Made by a program: the position numbers and the translations under genes | Notes under the pieces: model-generated | Seen by the model: only the letters and a program-made list of their open reading frames with translations | Told to the model about the DNA's origin: nothing | The model's database searches: none | DNA from: Porites lobata | Taxonomy: Eukaryota > Cnidaria > Anthozoa > Scleractinia > Poritidae | DNA: 64,000 nt | Assembly: GCA_942486035.1 (NCBI GenBank) | Contig: CALNXK010000034.1 | Coordinates: 840,001 to 904,000 of the forward strand | Direction of reading: 5' to 3' | Shown here: piece after piece, positions 12,851 to 25,300 of the stretch | Layout of the letters: every line of letters begins with the position of its first letter | How positions within the stretch are numbered: the stretch's first letter is position 1

Positions 12851-13224
12851 ATATACTTTAAAGGAGTTAATACTTAAATAATCCCTAAAAGACAATGAAC
12901 GAAAAGTAACCTGTCTTAAGACCTGAACTTAAGTGAATTGAAGTAACAATCCCCGATGGGGGAAACCCACGTTTAGCGCCCATCTTCTTTTTGGGTAGCC
13001 TATAAACTGTTCACACTCATCTATTCGCCATTTGCACATCTCCCATATAACCATTGTCTTCAATTTCTGTTTGGACGACTGCAATACCCAGGAGACAATA
13101 AGGTTGCTCGGAAGGGTTTTTCAGGGTCAATACCTCCCAAGTTTGAGCATGAACTACGTCGCCCTTAACAAAGACTAGAAAAAATTACCACCACAGCTGT
13201 ATTGGATAAGTATAGGTAAAAGCA

Positions 13225-13498
13225 TGATTTGTAGTGATATTTGGCATAAATACTACGAGTTATATTTCGAAATTGTTACACGTAGTTTCACAAGCTGTTA
13301 GGCGAATGTAATTTGATACAATTTTGAAATATCACGATTGGTATTTATGCCAAATATTACGTACAATTCATGATATTATTTGTTTTTCTACTACCCGCAA
13401 ACACTTTGTAATTTTCACGTGTAGGTACTCCAAATTAAGCTGAAATACCACTGCTCTAAGCTAATCAAATTGCAGAAATTTCTCATGTAGTAGTATAA
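13225..13498. repeat. Repeat shared in inverted orientation with 57440-57690
   Basis: tgatatttggcataaatac, aatttctcatgtagtag and gaaataccactgctctaag recur, reversed, at 57.4-57.7 kb. It contains its own short inverted repeat (tttgaaatatcac / gtgatatttggcat). Just upstream of the Ice2-like gene. A piece of the ggtggctcga family precedes it (13102-13206). Confidence 0.55.
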
Positions 13499-13691
13499 AG
13501 ATCAAAATTTATTAGACTAGCGCGCGTGTAAATCACCCCACCGCGTCTCGCCTTTCTCGCGTGGGGTAATTTTCACGCGCGCTCTCGTTTCGCTCGCTCT
13601 ACTACCCAGTACCCTATCAGGGTGACATTGGGACAGCGGGGACTGGACTCTAGCCTGTTCGAGCGCCGCACGGGTCGGCGGGAAATCCAAA

Positions 13692-16600
13692 ATGGCGTTG
13701 AGTTGTCTCTCTTGCTTTGCGGCAAGCAACTTGATTTTACTGATAACTGGAGGGTTATCTTTGCCTTTGTACTTTTCATATTTTGGTTCCGAAGCAGCAA
13801 CAAGATTTTCTTTGCTTCTTTGTTTACATTCTGTCCTACTTGCGGCAATACCAAGGGTTTTGGTGAGTATTATATTCCCGTCCGGCGGTTTTTAAATTTT
13901 AGGTAGCCAGAAGTAGTACCCCTCCTATTCATAGTAAAGTAAGCTAACTCTTAAACTGGTCGGCCTGAAACTTTAATATGCCCTTCAGGAAACCTTCGGG
14001 AAGAAATTTTGGACTGTTCAAGTTTCCATTCCTGTGCTTTTACAGTTCCTTCTATGTTATAGTTATTATGATAGAAGAAACCCCGGGTATCCGATCGATA
14101 AAATCGATAATCGATGACAGTCGAAATCAATCAATACCAATCGATATCAGTAAATCGATTGATTTTGATAATTGATGACCAGTCGATGGCTAAGATTCGT
14201 CGGGTTATCGATTGGTGTCGATTTTCAATAACAATCGATAAATAAATTGGTATCTATTGGTTGCAGATTGACACAGAAATATTTGCAAGTACTGGCCAAA
14301 GGGGATCCACAAGCTCGGACTGTAGGCGGCCGAGCTGTCCACGATGGTTAACAACTTAAAAGGCGTTTCCGCGTTCTCCCCTCCTCTTGTTAGCAGTAAA
14401 CACTTTGCCGGCGTTCACCTCAAAACGGCAAAGGTGATAGCCTCTGACGATGCACCTTATATTCAGTAAAGCCTCTTCCCGGACTTCTTGGGTAGACATG
14501 ATGACATGGAAAGGCAGTGACGGGCAAGTGGGTGATTCAAGTACTTGTGCAACGGGGTATATTCTTTGCATTGAGATGACTGGGTCAGAATTGTATACCA
14601 ATTTCTTCCCCAGGTCTTCCTAGAAATAGCGGATGATTGGACAGGTAGCGTGCGAGACGTCTGTGCGAGGTTGCCATGTTAATCAATAGTAATCAATGAA
14701 ACGTTTTTGTGTGGTTATTGATTGATCATCATTGACCAATACCAATCCATACCAATTAATAATTAATTTTATCGATTGATATGGATTGATCGTTTGGTTT
14801 TCCGATCATCTATTTCCATCAATCGGGTGCCCCAGGATTGAAACAGGTAACAAGTAGGTTCGCCTACCATCTCGATCTCTGCCAGCACGTTATTTAACCA
14901 CTAGGTTCTTACACGTGGGTTTTAACTAACTTTAGTACAATATCAGTGCCACTGTTAAGCATCAATAAATAACCTTAACTTGACAGAAATCTGCTTTACC
15001 AATGCTGCAGTTGTTGTTGTTTGTTACCCTTCTGCTTCTTCCATTCAACGTGACTCCACATTTGATTGTCTGGAGTTATCAGAAGATTCTTCATCTGTCA
15101 GAGTCTGCTTTTTTGCTGACTGAAGCTGTGTTGTCAGTGTTGGTGGTGATGTTTGTAAGCCAGTCTATTGTGAATGAGATTGAAGAACACCCAGTTTTAG
15201 TCAAGGTAAAAGGTAACATAGGAAGTAAAGTGTGCACTCTGATTGGCCGATGATCTTTTTATTATTTCCCAATGGGTAACTACACTAGTGAAGGCCAACC
15301 GCCATCCTCGAGGCAGTATCAGTATGTATCAACTTTTATGCACAAATATTTTTAAAAATTTTTTGTGGAACCTATGTTAGATGAATATCCAGGATAACAA
15401 TAAAAAAGGTTTTAAAAGATAAGTTATAAATATTATTACCTTCAAACAGAAAACCTTTGATACATTAGTAAATGCCATGTGGTCTACGTAATTTTGCTGT
15501 TCTTTACATGGTCTGAAATGGATAAACAAAACCCAAGCTGGAAAGACCACAATGCATTTATTTGGATGAAAGCTTTTGTTAATTTGTCATGAAGCTGCAT
15601 TTGCACTACAGTCTACTGACATGTCATGCCTGCACTGAAGTAATTTATATTCTAAAAATAAATGTTATTGTTTAATTTAGAAAAAAACGTCAGTTTTAGT
15701 AATTTTTTTTTTTTGCGTAGTCTAGTATCCTAACCATCTCAGGAGTTGCATATTTTCTGTCAATGTTCCTTGGTTACAATCTGTTTGCTGATATTCACAC
15801 CACAGATATGGAAGCCTGGTAAGAAAGTCTCTGACTCTCAGATTTTTTTTCACTTATGAATGGTGTTTGCAATAACCACGCATACATTTAGAATTAACAC
15901 ATTAGGAGCCAATCAATATAGTTCAGTTTTAAATTATTATCAAAATTCATTCTTGGCTCTGAGCAGGCTTTTAGCCAGACATTGAAAACTGGTTGTGCAG
16001 AGGCCTGTTTTCCCATAAAATTATAAGAGATTAGGTGAATTTTCCTCCTATTTCTTCCAAAAATGGGCGTCCATAGGATAGCTGGACACCCTTCTGGCTA
16101 AAACCTTGGCTCTGAGGCCGAAGGGATTTGAACAAAAGAGGTGAATTATTAAACCTGGAATTTAATTGAGACCATTATGCACCTTGTCTACCCCCGAAAA
16201 TTTTACATAGGAATTGTTTTCAATTCCCCCTGGGTATTACAGTCATCTCAAGAGAAATTTTGGGGGGTAAACAAGATGCATTTTGGTCAATGTGAGAATG
16301 GTGACTAGCCCATTTTTTGCTTTACTCCTCAGCCTCAGAGCCAAGAATGAATTTTGAGAATTCAAAACTGGCCTATTGAAGAACAATGAAACTTCTTGTT
16401 CTGTTCAGGGTTGCCATTAAGGGCCAAGGGCTGGGGACTGGGTAATTTCCGTGGCTAACATGAATGCGACCCTTGCATACTTTCCTGAGAGAATAGAAGA
16501 AAAATATAACCACTAGAAAGCTCTGCCTATTGCTGACACCAGCTGCTGTATTTCTAGTTTGTGCCATAGTGTTTGCCTTCACGGGTTCAACTTCTTCACA

Positions 16601-19600
16601 GTAATTTTCCTTTTTGATTGATTTTCACGTTTTAAACTTACCGGTAAGTTAACATGCAAAAATCAATCAAAAAGAAAAATTATTGTGAAATAGTTGAACC
16701 AATACAATGAAGGCAAACACTATGGCACAAACCAGAAATACAGCGACTGTAGGCAATAGGCAGAGCTTTCTTTTGGTTAATATATTTTTCTTCTATTTTC
16801 TCAGGAAAGTATGCGGAAAGTATGCCATAAGGGCAAACGTGCACATTCTACTGTTAATCATTTTATTGGTCAAAATGAGTTCATCATCGACATTTTTTTT
16901 TGTTTTATCACTCAATTTCTTGCAGGCATATTTATGAAAATTAATGTACTCTGTTACATCAATATACTCTATTGCAGGGTAGGAGGAATTGCAGTTGTAC
17001 TGTCTGTTCTTGTGTTTTTCATTTGTTTGCAGAGGGAGGAAGGTATGAATCTTTTGTAGTTTGCAGGAAATTAGTCCACTCTAACTATTATACATACCTT
17101 CAACATGGACAGCTATATAAAGCATTGCCTGCCGGGTATCTCAATATTTTATATCTGAATTTGATTAACTCCATGATTTAATTTTTTAGTGTGGACAAAA
17201 GCATGGTGATCAGTGCTTTCTAATAAAACGTTGGTATGAAGCAATTAATTAATAGATTTTTGTGATTTTTTTTTTCGGGTGGGGAGGGTGTGGTCAAATA
17301 ATGTTTATTGTTTTATTTGATTATTAAGTATTCCTTGTAGGAATTATCTCTGATGCTGCAGTCATTAGTCTTGTTATGATGTTTATATCTTGGGCAATAA
17401 AGCAAGAAAGGTTAATGCAAGAAAATTCCCTGGATGCACCAACACAATGGCTTTAGTAAGTAAATCCACATTTTATATCACTATCAAACAAATATTTACC
17501 CAGGAGGCACGCTGTTACAAAATCCTTCCTCCAGCCCTTTACCAGGACAGGTTGAATACGATCACCTGACAAAATTCGATCTCAAGAGAATGGTTTCCAT
17601 TCACTCCCAAAGCTTATGCGCACTGAACCTTGTATTGATAAAATTCAATCTAACTGAAATTAATGACCTTTATATTGAAAGTGCAAATGAAATTTGAAAT
17701 AGAACATTACTTTAAAAACTTTCTGGCGTCTGTCTGTCTGTTCCCAACTTAACGGGATCCCGTTCAAAATAAGGTAAAAATTTAAAAAATTGGCGTTCAG
17801 CAGAAAGAAAAGCAATATGTTATAGAGAGGAAATCAGTGTGCCTACAAGAAGTTTTCATTTTGCAGTGAAAATAAATTGACACGAGTCGAAGCTTAAAGA
17901 GGAAAAATTGGGGGACTTTAGTTCACGATCATTCATTCCAATTAACAGTGGTTCCTAAAAATAATAACGATTTTCTTTCATTTTTATTTTTAAACCAGTT
18001 CATTCACGGGCAACCGTTCATTCCTTAGTCTGTTTCTGTCAATGGCCACAGCGAGCTTAGGTAAGTACTCTGTTGAGCTTTTAATTGATTTTTAGTTCAA
18101 TCGTGTATGGTCCTTGTTTTTGTTTGAGATGGTTCATGTGCATGATTTGGTATGCTCCATTGTACAGATGAACCGCCCGATGTGCGATCACCTCTCCTGA
18201 TCGAGCATACATTGCAGAAAAATTCGTTCACTTCAAGTACAGTTTGCGCGTGAAAGTTGTGGGTGAATATTTTTCGTTCTTTAAGCCAAGAACGGGGAAC
18301 TCAGTATTTTACACCTTGACTGAATAAACTTGTATCGGAACGACTTGCACAGTCGAAACGACCGGTAACCTCCAGAAAGCCAAAACCTTCATACATAAGT
18401 TGCAGTATTACTTGCAAAAAGTAACTTATTCTACCCATTGCAGCACTTACAGTTTGTACCGAAACTCCTGAAACGGTAAAGGGTCATTTCACCCCAGTTA
18501 CTTAGCCCCTTATTTTCTAGTCATTTAAATGTGTAATACATTTCGTTCTTGAAGCGATGTTAAAGGTTACTTAGGGGGCTGCTTAAATAACCGGGGCGAA
18601 AAGACCGTCAAGATGTTCTTTTTAAAGGATGCAGTCACTGATCTCATTGCAACTTTGCTTGGAGCGGAGTTAAGAGGCTTTCATTCATTTCAGAAGCTAA
18701 TACAGGTAATTTTTTTTGTAGAACACATGTCCCGTGCTCAAAGGATAATATCTATTTTCCTATCACCCACATGTCTACTGTTTGCTTTGGTGAGAGTCGC
18801 AAGTGTTCTTGCTTTGGTAGCAGCCGTTCAACTTTCCTACTCTCAGAAGGTATAAAACTGTGTGAAAATGAATAATGATTACGTTCAAAGAGTTAATAGT
18901 TTTACAGCATTCCACCCATATGCTATAGCGCGATCTTTAGTCGAGTGTCTTTAACTGATTGTTTTTCTCGCCGTTCTTCTTCACTAAATAGGTTGTGTTG
19001 CGAAAAATCGAAGAGAAAGAGAAACGGAAAAATCAGTTTCGTGAGGGAGGAAAACGGCTTAACGACAGCGCCCAGTGACGCGATAAGCTGAACGAAAGCA
19101 AGACCTTAATCACAGCCAAAATGATCTTAACAGTATTTTGAAAAAAATGGGTTATTTCCACTCGAGTCTGTTGTAGTTTGTAATTGCGTGTAAATTTTCG
19201 GTTAATACCCAGTCCCTCTGATTGCCCGGCTTGTTCCTTCGGATACGAAACCGAAATGCATAGTCGTAAAGGCCTGGGAAAACTCCTTTGAGACTTCCGT
19301 CTGCTTTTTTGACGTTCTCGTTGCCGTCGCCGTCGTCGTCGTCGTTTCTTAGGGTGTGGTAAAACGGGCAGCAAAAACGTGCAACTTGTTTTGCAACATT
19401 GCTGCAAAACGAGTTGAATAGCGATGTTGCGCGTTTTACCACCCACGATCAAACCGGTCTTGCAACAAATCTGGTTAATGCAGGTTGCGAAACGTTGTTG
19501 CAGGAAGAAGAGAGTAGTTTACTTTTTGCAACAAAATCTGTCAGCCCATGTTGCGCGTTTTACCGGCCTAAGGCAAACTTGTTTTTCAGGAAGTGTTGTA

Positions 19601-20696
19601 ACCCACGTGTTTGTCGTGACTTCCGCGTAATTTTATCCAATCAAAAGTCATATTCATGTGTCTTGCAACAATTGTAAGACAGGTTGAACATGTGTGGTGA
19701 AACGTGCGTCGTTGCTCTTCAACTCATTTTGCAGCAAAGTTGCACGTGTTTCTTGTCTGTTTTACCGTAGCTTTAAGTTCCCTAATGACCGAGCACGTAA
19801 AATCATGGACAAAAGTCTTGGCACACTTTTGCGTTTCTGGGGCGTTTTCTAATTCACACAGGTCCAACCCCTCCCCTCACACCACAAACCATGTTGGACG
19901 CGTGCATCCAGAATTTTTTTCCGAGTTTCAACTCTGTATAGGGTTGGGGGAGGGAGAACTGCAAGAAAATTTCGAAAAGAATGCACTGTTTTAACAGGGA
20001 ACCGAGAAATGACCAAAAAATATGAATATTACAGTACTGTCTCAGGGACTTTTGTCTAGGATTGTAGCTCAAGGTCATTACTTTGAAGATGATCGAGGAG
20101 AGGAGCGAAGGCTTTTTCTGATTGAATGCACCTCTATTGTTTTAGAACTAGCTAGTCATTGTTTAATTCACTGAACTGAAACAGTTAGTCATCATTCCCG
20201 ATAGTAACTTCTTGCTCCAGTTCAGTGACCTTATCCTCAATGTTTTGAAAATAAATCCTCAATGTTTTGAAAATAATAACCAAGAGAGAATAGCTCATTC
20301 TCCCTTGTAATAACCTGTTCAAAGCGATTGAAAGGTGCATCAACTATACGTACTGCTGCTAAAAGTTACTTCGTCACAAACCAGTCGGTTTGATACTGAT
20401 GACAGTTTCGTATTTTGTTTAAGGATGAAGAATGCAGCACATTGTGCGAAGAAGAACCAAGAATTTACAGAGGTTTCCGTCCTCTTTACCTTCGTTTGAT
20501 CATAATCTTTGTGTACACTGAAGTGGTAGTTCGCACTATAGACTCTGCAACTTCGTATAACGCTCACGATATCGCCAACAGATCTTCCAACAGAGATGTA
20601 TTACCAATGTTAACAGGCATCAAAGTCTGGCGAATTATACAGCTTTTAACAGTTACAATTACCTACCTCTACCAGCTATTCAAGCAAGCGGACTAA
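13692..20696 (+). CDS. Multi-pass membrane protein, tentatively Ice2-like ER protein
   Basis: Seen: eight exons join in frame, 13692-13862, 14987-15205, 15721-15818, 16978-17042, 17341-17455, 17999-18060, 18635-18849 and 20424-20696, giving about 405 residues. Most exons are strongly hydrophobic, so I expect around 8-10 membrane helices; the last exon opens with an acidic, Cys-containing loop (DEECSTLCEEEP). The start ATGGCG has a good context (AAA before it). Inference: order and spacing of blocks recall yeast Ice2. These are an N-terminal pair of helices, then a LSE-like block followed by an SSxLTxxGV helix, then a GxVLS helix, and a C-terminal pair with an aromatic Tyr-rich end. Known: yeast Ice2 (about 490 residues) shapes the cortical ER and restrains the Spo7-Nem1 lipin phosphatase. 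The coral-type protein is shorter. A basic open stretch at 18992-19078 could be an alternative last exon but is not phase-compatible with the final one. The exon chain is fairly sure; the family name is moderate. Confidence 0.6.
14083..14835. mobile_element. Repeat element with ATCGAT-rich arms and GGGTATCCGAT / ATCGGGTGCCC ends
   Basis: The left end (cccgggtatccgat) and right end (atcgggtgcccc) are inverted matches. Both arms are full of atcgat, caat and tcaatc words. Between them lies the degraded HIRAN-like frame. It sits inside intron 1 of the Ice2-like gene. Confidence 0.4.
14269..14601 (-). pseudogene. Degraded HIRAN-like open frame inside a repeat element
   Basis: Minus strand. The frame includes MSTQEVREEALL and CIVRGYHLCRFEVNAGKVF, then KRRGERGNAF followed by an in-frame TAA, after which similarity goes on (VVNHRGQLGRLQSELVDPLWP). 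The pattern (RGYHxxxFEVxxGEVF ... RGQLGHL) recalls HIRAN-like domains found in repetitive genes of invertebrates; this is from memory. The TAA breaks it. It lies in intron 1 of the Ice2-like gene within an element bordered by ATCGAT-rich arms. Confidence 0.4.
15920..16378. repeat. Large inverted repeat in the Ice2-like gene
   Basis: caaaattcattcttggctct at the left pairs with agagccaagaatgaattttg at the right. The interior has a ttttggggggtaaacaagatg block and its partner. Intron 3. Confidence 0.5.
16408..16810. repeat. Inverted repeat giving identical short frames on both strands
   Basis: tatttctagtttgtgccatagtgtttgcc and its complement face each other near 16550-16580 and 16708-16740, with agaaagctctgcctattg arms beyond. 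Related to sequence near 7738-7840. The stem explains short frames that begin the same way on both strands. Confidence 0.55.
18992..19078 (+). other. Possible alternative terminal exon of the Ice2-like gene
   Basis: After an AG at 18990-18991, an in-frame, highly charged stretch (VVLRKIEEKEKRKNQF and onward) runs to a TGA at 19076-19078. It follows phase 0 after the 18635-18849 exon. None of the nearby donors gives the phase needed to join 20424, so it would be a terminal exon of a shorter isoform that lacks the last two helices, or it is chance. Confidence 0.2.
19280..19770. repeat. Composite repeat: cgtcgccgtcg remnant and a ttgcaac palindromic element
   Basis: 19310-19345 matches the inner part of the element at 62588-62959. 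19354-19770 carries gtggtaaaacg and cgttttaccac units and many tgcaac/gttgca words in both directions. Confidence 0.45.
19800..20064. mobile_element. TA-flanked MITE with AATCATGGACAAAAGTC ends, copy 1
   Basis: Left aaatcatggacaaaagtc and right gacttttgtctaggattg are inverted; TA stands on both sides. It lies in the last intron of the Ice2-like gene. A second copy in the same direction is at 31963-32206. Confidence 0.65.
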
Positions 20697-22357
20697 AAAA
20701 TGAGATGCACTCTTCAAAGTGTTATTGGGGGCGCTCTGGCGGCTTATGCTAAATCATGAATCATCATATGCTACCATTATTATGAACGTTAACGATATTT
20801 TCGTTTGACATCAGTATGACCATTATCCTGTTCAAAACGGTGACCAACCTGGGGATGGTTGAACGGTCGCATGTCTATAAAGTCTGTGTAGTTTGCTTGT
20901 GGTGGCTATTCCAAAAAAGCTCCCTGCTTCTCGGCGACCTATAAAGGTGACCAAAGAGCAACTAATCGGGAAGGAATATCAGATCCACGAACGAAATCAT
21001 TGCCATCGTTATCATTACAGGCCGTATAAAACTTGGATGCCTTGAACAAGAGAGGAAGAAGCTTAACCGTGGTCTGAACTGCAGGATTCCTAGCCGTTTG
21101 CATTGTTTTGCTCTCGCCGATTACGGTACAGAACACCGTTGCGTTGCAGAAAGTTTTCTTCGCTTTTATATTGTTTTTTTGAGTGGGTATTGTTCATTTT
21201 CTTGTCTTCCGTTACTGCGTTTACAGTTTCTATAGAAACTGAAACACTACGCGGCCATTTTCGCAAAGGTAACCCAGGCTCTGTGATAGTGCCACTGGTC
21301 GATTCCTGTAAAATTACCGTGTTTGTATGGGGTAAAGTTGCGCTCCTAAAATCTGTAGGAAATAAAAGTCACTGACACTTACTCTTACTCTTGTTGTTTT
21401 CCTTAATGCTCACACAAAGTTTCATGATAATTTGCTCAAATTCACCCTCCATACAATAAAATATCAGGGTAGGTGTCACGAGATAAACTCTAAGCCGCCA
21501 TCGCTGCTCCCCCCCCCCCCCACAAAAAAAAAATTCCAACTGATAATTAAACACGCTAGGCTGTTAGAAATTGGACTGCCCCAGATATGGAAACCAATGA
21601 AACTTAGGCAACAAGCGTAACGAACCTAACAACTCGAAGAAGAGAAACCAAAAATGGCCGAAAATATTTGTTCCGAAGTGGCCGAGCCAGCACAAACCAG
21701 CACTGTACTAAGTCAACTTCACCCTGGGCTTCCAGGGTGAAAAACAAAACAAAACCCATGCAGGCGCCGAAGAACTTTAATGTATCCCATTTTCAAAAAA
21801 GGCGCGGTCGTTCTTCCCTTCCCTTTCTCCCTCTCCCCAGCCTCGTGGTACAAAGCGTGATCCCAGTGGAAGAGAGAGGAACACAGGGGCGGTGTTGATT
21901 GAATCGAAACGTTTTTGATGTCCCCTGCCCCTTATACCTTCAGTCACATTGGCAGAAATTTCAATAGACCTCCCCCCCGCTCCAAAAAAAAAAAAACTCT
22001 CCATGCCTCCCCTCTATATTTTTGCCCAATCCCATAATTTGATTATTCGTGACGTCACAGTTCTCTTAACCCAGCTCTGCTGTTTACAACGCTAAAAAAA
22101 TCTGTTAAATGAGGCATAAGGTCCAACGCACGTAAATGAAGTGGTATGAGGTGGACGGGTATTCTGCAATTTAATACTCCGAGGAGATAAAACTATCCCG
22201 TGATTAGCTACCTTGGGTCTCCGTGGCCCAAAACAAGCCGCGATGATGCTGACTCAAGTCGAGTCATGGGCATGACTCGCGCGTGATGTTGTTATTTGCA
22301 TATAAATGAAAGCAACAAACGCAAAGTGAGTGTATTCTTATTGAAGGCCACGGTGAC
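20697..22357. other. Intergenic region before the DsbA-like gene
   Basis: Contains the inferred 3' UTR of the Ice2-like gene and homopolymer C and A runs near 21510-21530 and 21970-21995. From about 22030 the sequence looks unique and includes TGACGTCA (cAMP-response-element type) at 22051-22058, roughly 300 bases upstream of the next start. No coding exon was recognised. Confidence 0.45.
21361..21366 (+). promoter_or_regulatory. Polyadenylation signal, probably of the Ice2-like gene
   Basis: AATAAA about 660 bases after the stop codon at 20694-20696 and before the next gene on the same strand. No closer canonical hexamer was seen. Confidence 0.35.
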
Positions 22358-25300
22358 ATGGAACGAGACCGTTTTGCTTTTGCCTGGCATTTGTTGCTTT
22401 CTGCAGCACTTATCTCTGCTGTAAGATCACAAATTCCGCTGCCCAAACATCCATTGGGTTTTGTTTACCACGGAGGTGAGTCCAGCGCTCCCATTCATCT
22501 CACAGCGTTTGTTGATCTGACCTGTCCAGACTCCAAACAGGCATGGCCGACGGTAAAAAAGATAGCAGATATGTACGGGCCTAAAGTTGTGCAGTTTACG
22601 TTGCAGCTCTTTCCGCTACCATATCACACAAATGCATTTATCGCTGCTCAGGTGAGTTTACGCTTTTGACTTGAAATCCCGTCCCTGTCAAATAACAATC
22701 GATGCTGCAAAAAATTTATATGCCGACTGCCTACACGAGTTTGCTTGGCAGCTATGTACATGGTACATTTCTGTGGATGAAACAATTCCTGTGGAGATAC
22801 CTGCCTACTCTGAGGTAAAGCCCAATTCAGCCCCAGTCACTTTCTTGGAAATGTAAATTACGTAATCCCTACTTCAATAATGTTCTTACTTAAGGCGTTT
22901 CTTGAATGAGCAATACCCGCAGTAAAGTACTGTACTTATAGAAGCAAAGACAGGCCTGGTCATTTTTATTGCGAGTAGTCATTTATGTGTTAATTAACCC
23001 CATTTGCATGCAAAAAATTCTGCATGGCACCACTCATTTTTGGCACTGTGCCTGCAAGTTTTGGGCACAGCACTCGCAATTACCAACGTGTAAATGCATC
23101 AGTACCCCCGGTCAGTACCCCAGCTTTTGGGGTTGCTGAGACTCCCTCACAGAGATAGTTTCGTTATGACATAAATAGCGGTTATGTTGGTGATGTACAT
23201 GGTCATGACATGAACTAACAATCTTACAGTACGGAATCACAGTTTTAATTTTTTGGCCATTTCCAGTAAAGATACAAATAGAACGAAAGAGGTGCCAATG
23301 GAAGATTGGCACCGTTCCCAGGTAACGAAAAACCAATTAAACCTAAGGGTGTCCTCCAGATTTTTTTGCACGTGTCAATGGGGTCTAAAAGATGATTCTA
23401 ACTTGTGAATCCTTCTTACTGGTCATTGCTTTAAAATGATCAAGTCAGTGTACAATGAAGACTTAACTGGATTGTGGACTACGGAATGCAGACTGCAGAC
23501 TAAGGGCAAAATTGAAGACTGAATGCAGACTGCACACTGAGAGTAAAATGCAGGGTAAACATGGGTTCAAAATGCAGAATGAGGACTGACCAACTGTTAA
23601 GCATAACACTGTACTTGTGGAGTTTATTGAGAGCAAAACCTCACAAGTATGCAAAAAGTTGTCCCATTCCAGTAACTGTTCCTTGAGAAAACTATGCCAT
23701 TTTTGTATTCAGCTTTCTTCTTAGTCTTGGAAGCTTTGGAAAAAAACCTTTTTTTTTTCTCTACTTGATTCACTAATAAAAGGCCTTTTCATGATCGTGC
23801 TTTCAGAGTGTTTATGCGGTGGAAGCCTTTAATTCATCTCTTGTTATCAGCTGGATGGATGTCATATTTGATAACCAAGAACAACTGTACAATTTTCAGA
23901 CAATGGACAAAGACAGATATGATGTAATCAAGTAAGCATAATCAAATTCTTGGGTCATTTAACCAACTGACAATTTAACATAAATTAGTTATTAAAACCC
24001 TTATGTAACTGGTTAATTGTTAATAATAAAACTTTCTATGGCCTCCCCCCCCCCCTGCCCAGTCTTTGCCCTCTCCCCTTCAGCAGGCAACTCCTTGGGC
24101 ATTTGAACTTTAAAAGTTTGAGTTGTTTTATTTCGATTCCCCACTCCCAAAAAAAACTACCTCACTGTCATACAACCTTATTTCAAGGGCTGTCTCCTAC
24201 TTTGTTCTGCACGGACAGGCAGGAGAGAAGACAGAGAAGGCTGGGAATGAGGTTGATTGTCATAATATCAAACACCCTGCCATTTAAAAGTGGCAACTGC
24301 GACAGCAAATTAAACACAAATGACTCACACATATATTGTCAAAGCCCTTCCTCTCTGGCCCTGAATTTCTCCAACTTTACCCTATGTTTTCCATCAAGGT
24401 ACAAAATGATTACCGGTAATATTAAGGTGTAATAATGGTTACCCTGGCCACTATCCAAACGTTTGTCAATTTCAGCTTTTGAATGACAGTCAAGCCTTTA
24501 AGTGACTTAAAAGGTTGCGTGCCCTGAATATGGGGACTGAGTTTCCGTTATCCTACAATCTTAACAAAAAAGAACTTTACATAGGTATCTAATACAGTTT
24601 TTGAAAATATTGCCAGGGCCAGGGGCACAAGTTTATTGATATTATTTATACTGTTGAGTGCTTTAGTAAGGAACATGTATCTTTTTGAATGAATGTTACA
24701 TATTGAATGAGTGAGTGAGTGAAAATATGTTTCTGTACACTGTACCTGTTTATCCTATTTTAGCATTATTTCTGATCTGGGAAGTAAGCTTAAAATTGAC
24801 AAATCAGTCATCAAGGATGGTCTTTCCAATACTAAATTTGACGAGAGTGCAAGAATTTCATGGAAACATGGCTGTTCAAGTGAGTATGCTTTTAAATTTG
24901 CGTAGCATTATTTGATAGATTGTTGTAGCCTCCAAAACAAACAAAAGTCATGCAAGTTTCTCTAAAGAGGAGTGGGGACATAGCGTGTTATTTGTATGCA
25001 TTCATTGACCAAAATGGGTAAATATTGGCCTCATATTCTTTGTCAAAGAAAAACGAAAAAAGAACAAGGCAATTCCAAAATAAGGAATGGCTGAATATTT
25101 AATTATTTAATATTCAGCTACCTTGTCCAAACAATTTAGGTCAATATAGGATATATTTTATGGCCAAAAGTAAAATATATCTCTGAGGTCCAGAGTGGCA
25201 AGATAAACCCATCTTCCCTGATTGGCTAACCAATCAGAACAAAGGATTTGCATCATCTTATCATCTTAAGCACTCGCACAACCAGCATATAACAACAATA

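Noticed and set aside
16373..16937. Two frames on opposite strands that start with the same ten residues
   Set aside because: Both arise from the arms of an inverted repeat within an intron of the Ice2-like gene.
18613..18634. ATG at 18613 as the start of a separate gene
   Set aside because: The exon from 18635 joins in phase to the upstream exon through GATGCAG, and the product is continuous membrane protein.
19033..19452. 139-codon minus-strand frame with an Arg-rich run
   Set aside because: The Arg run comes from the cgtcgtcgt part of a repeat; the frame lies in repeat DNA inside an intron.
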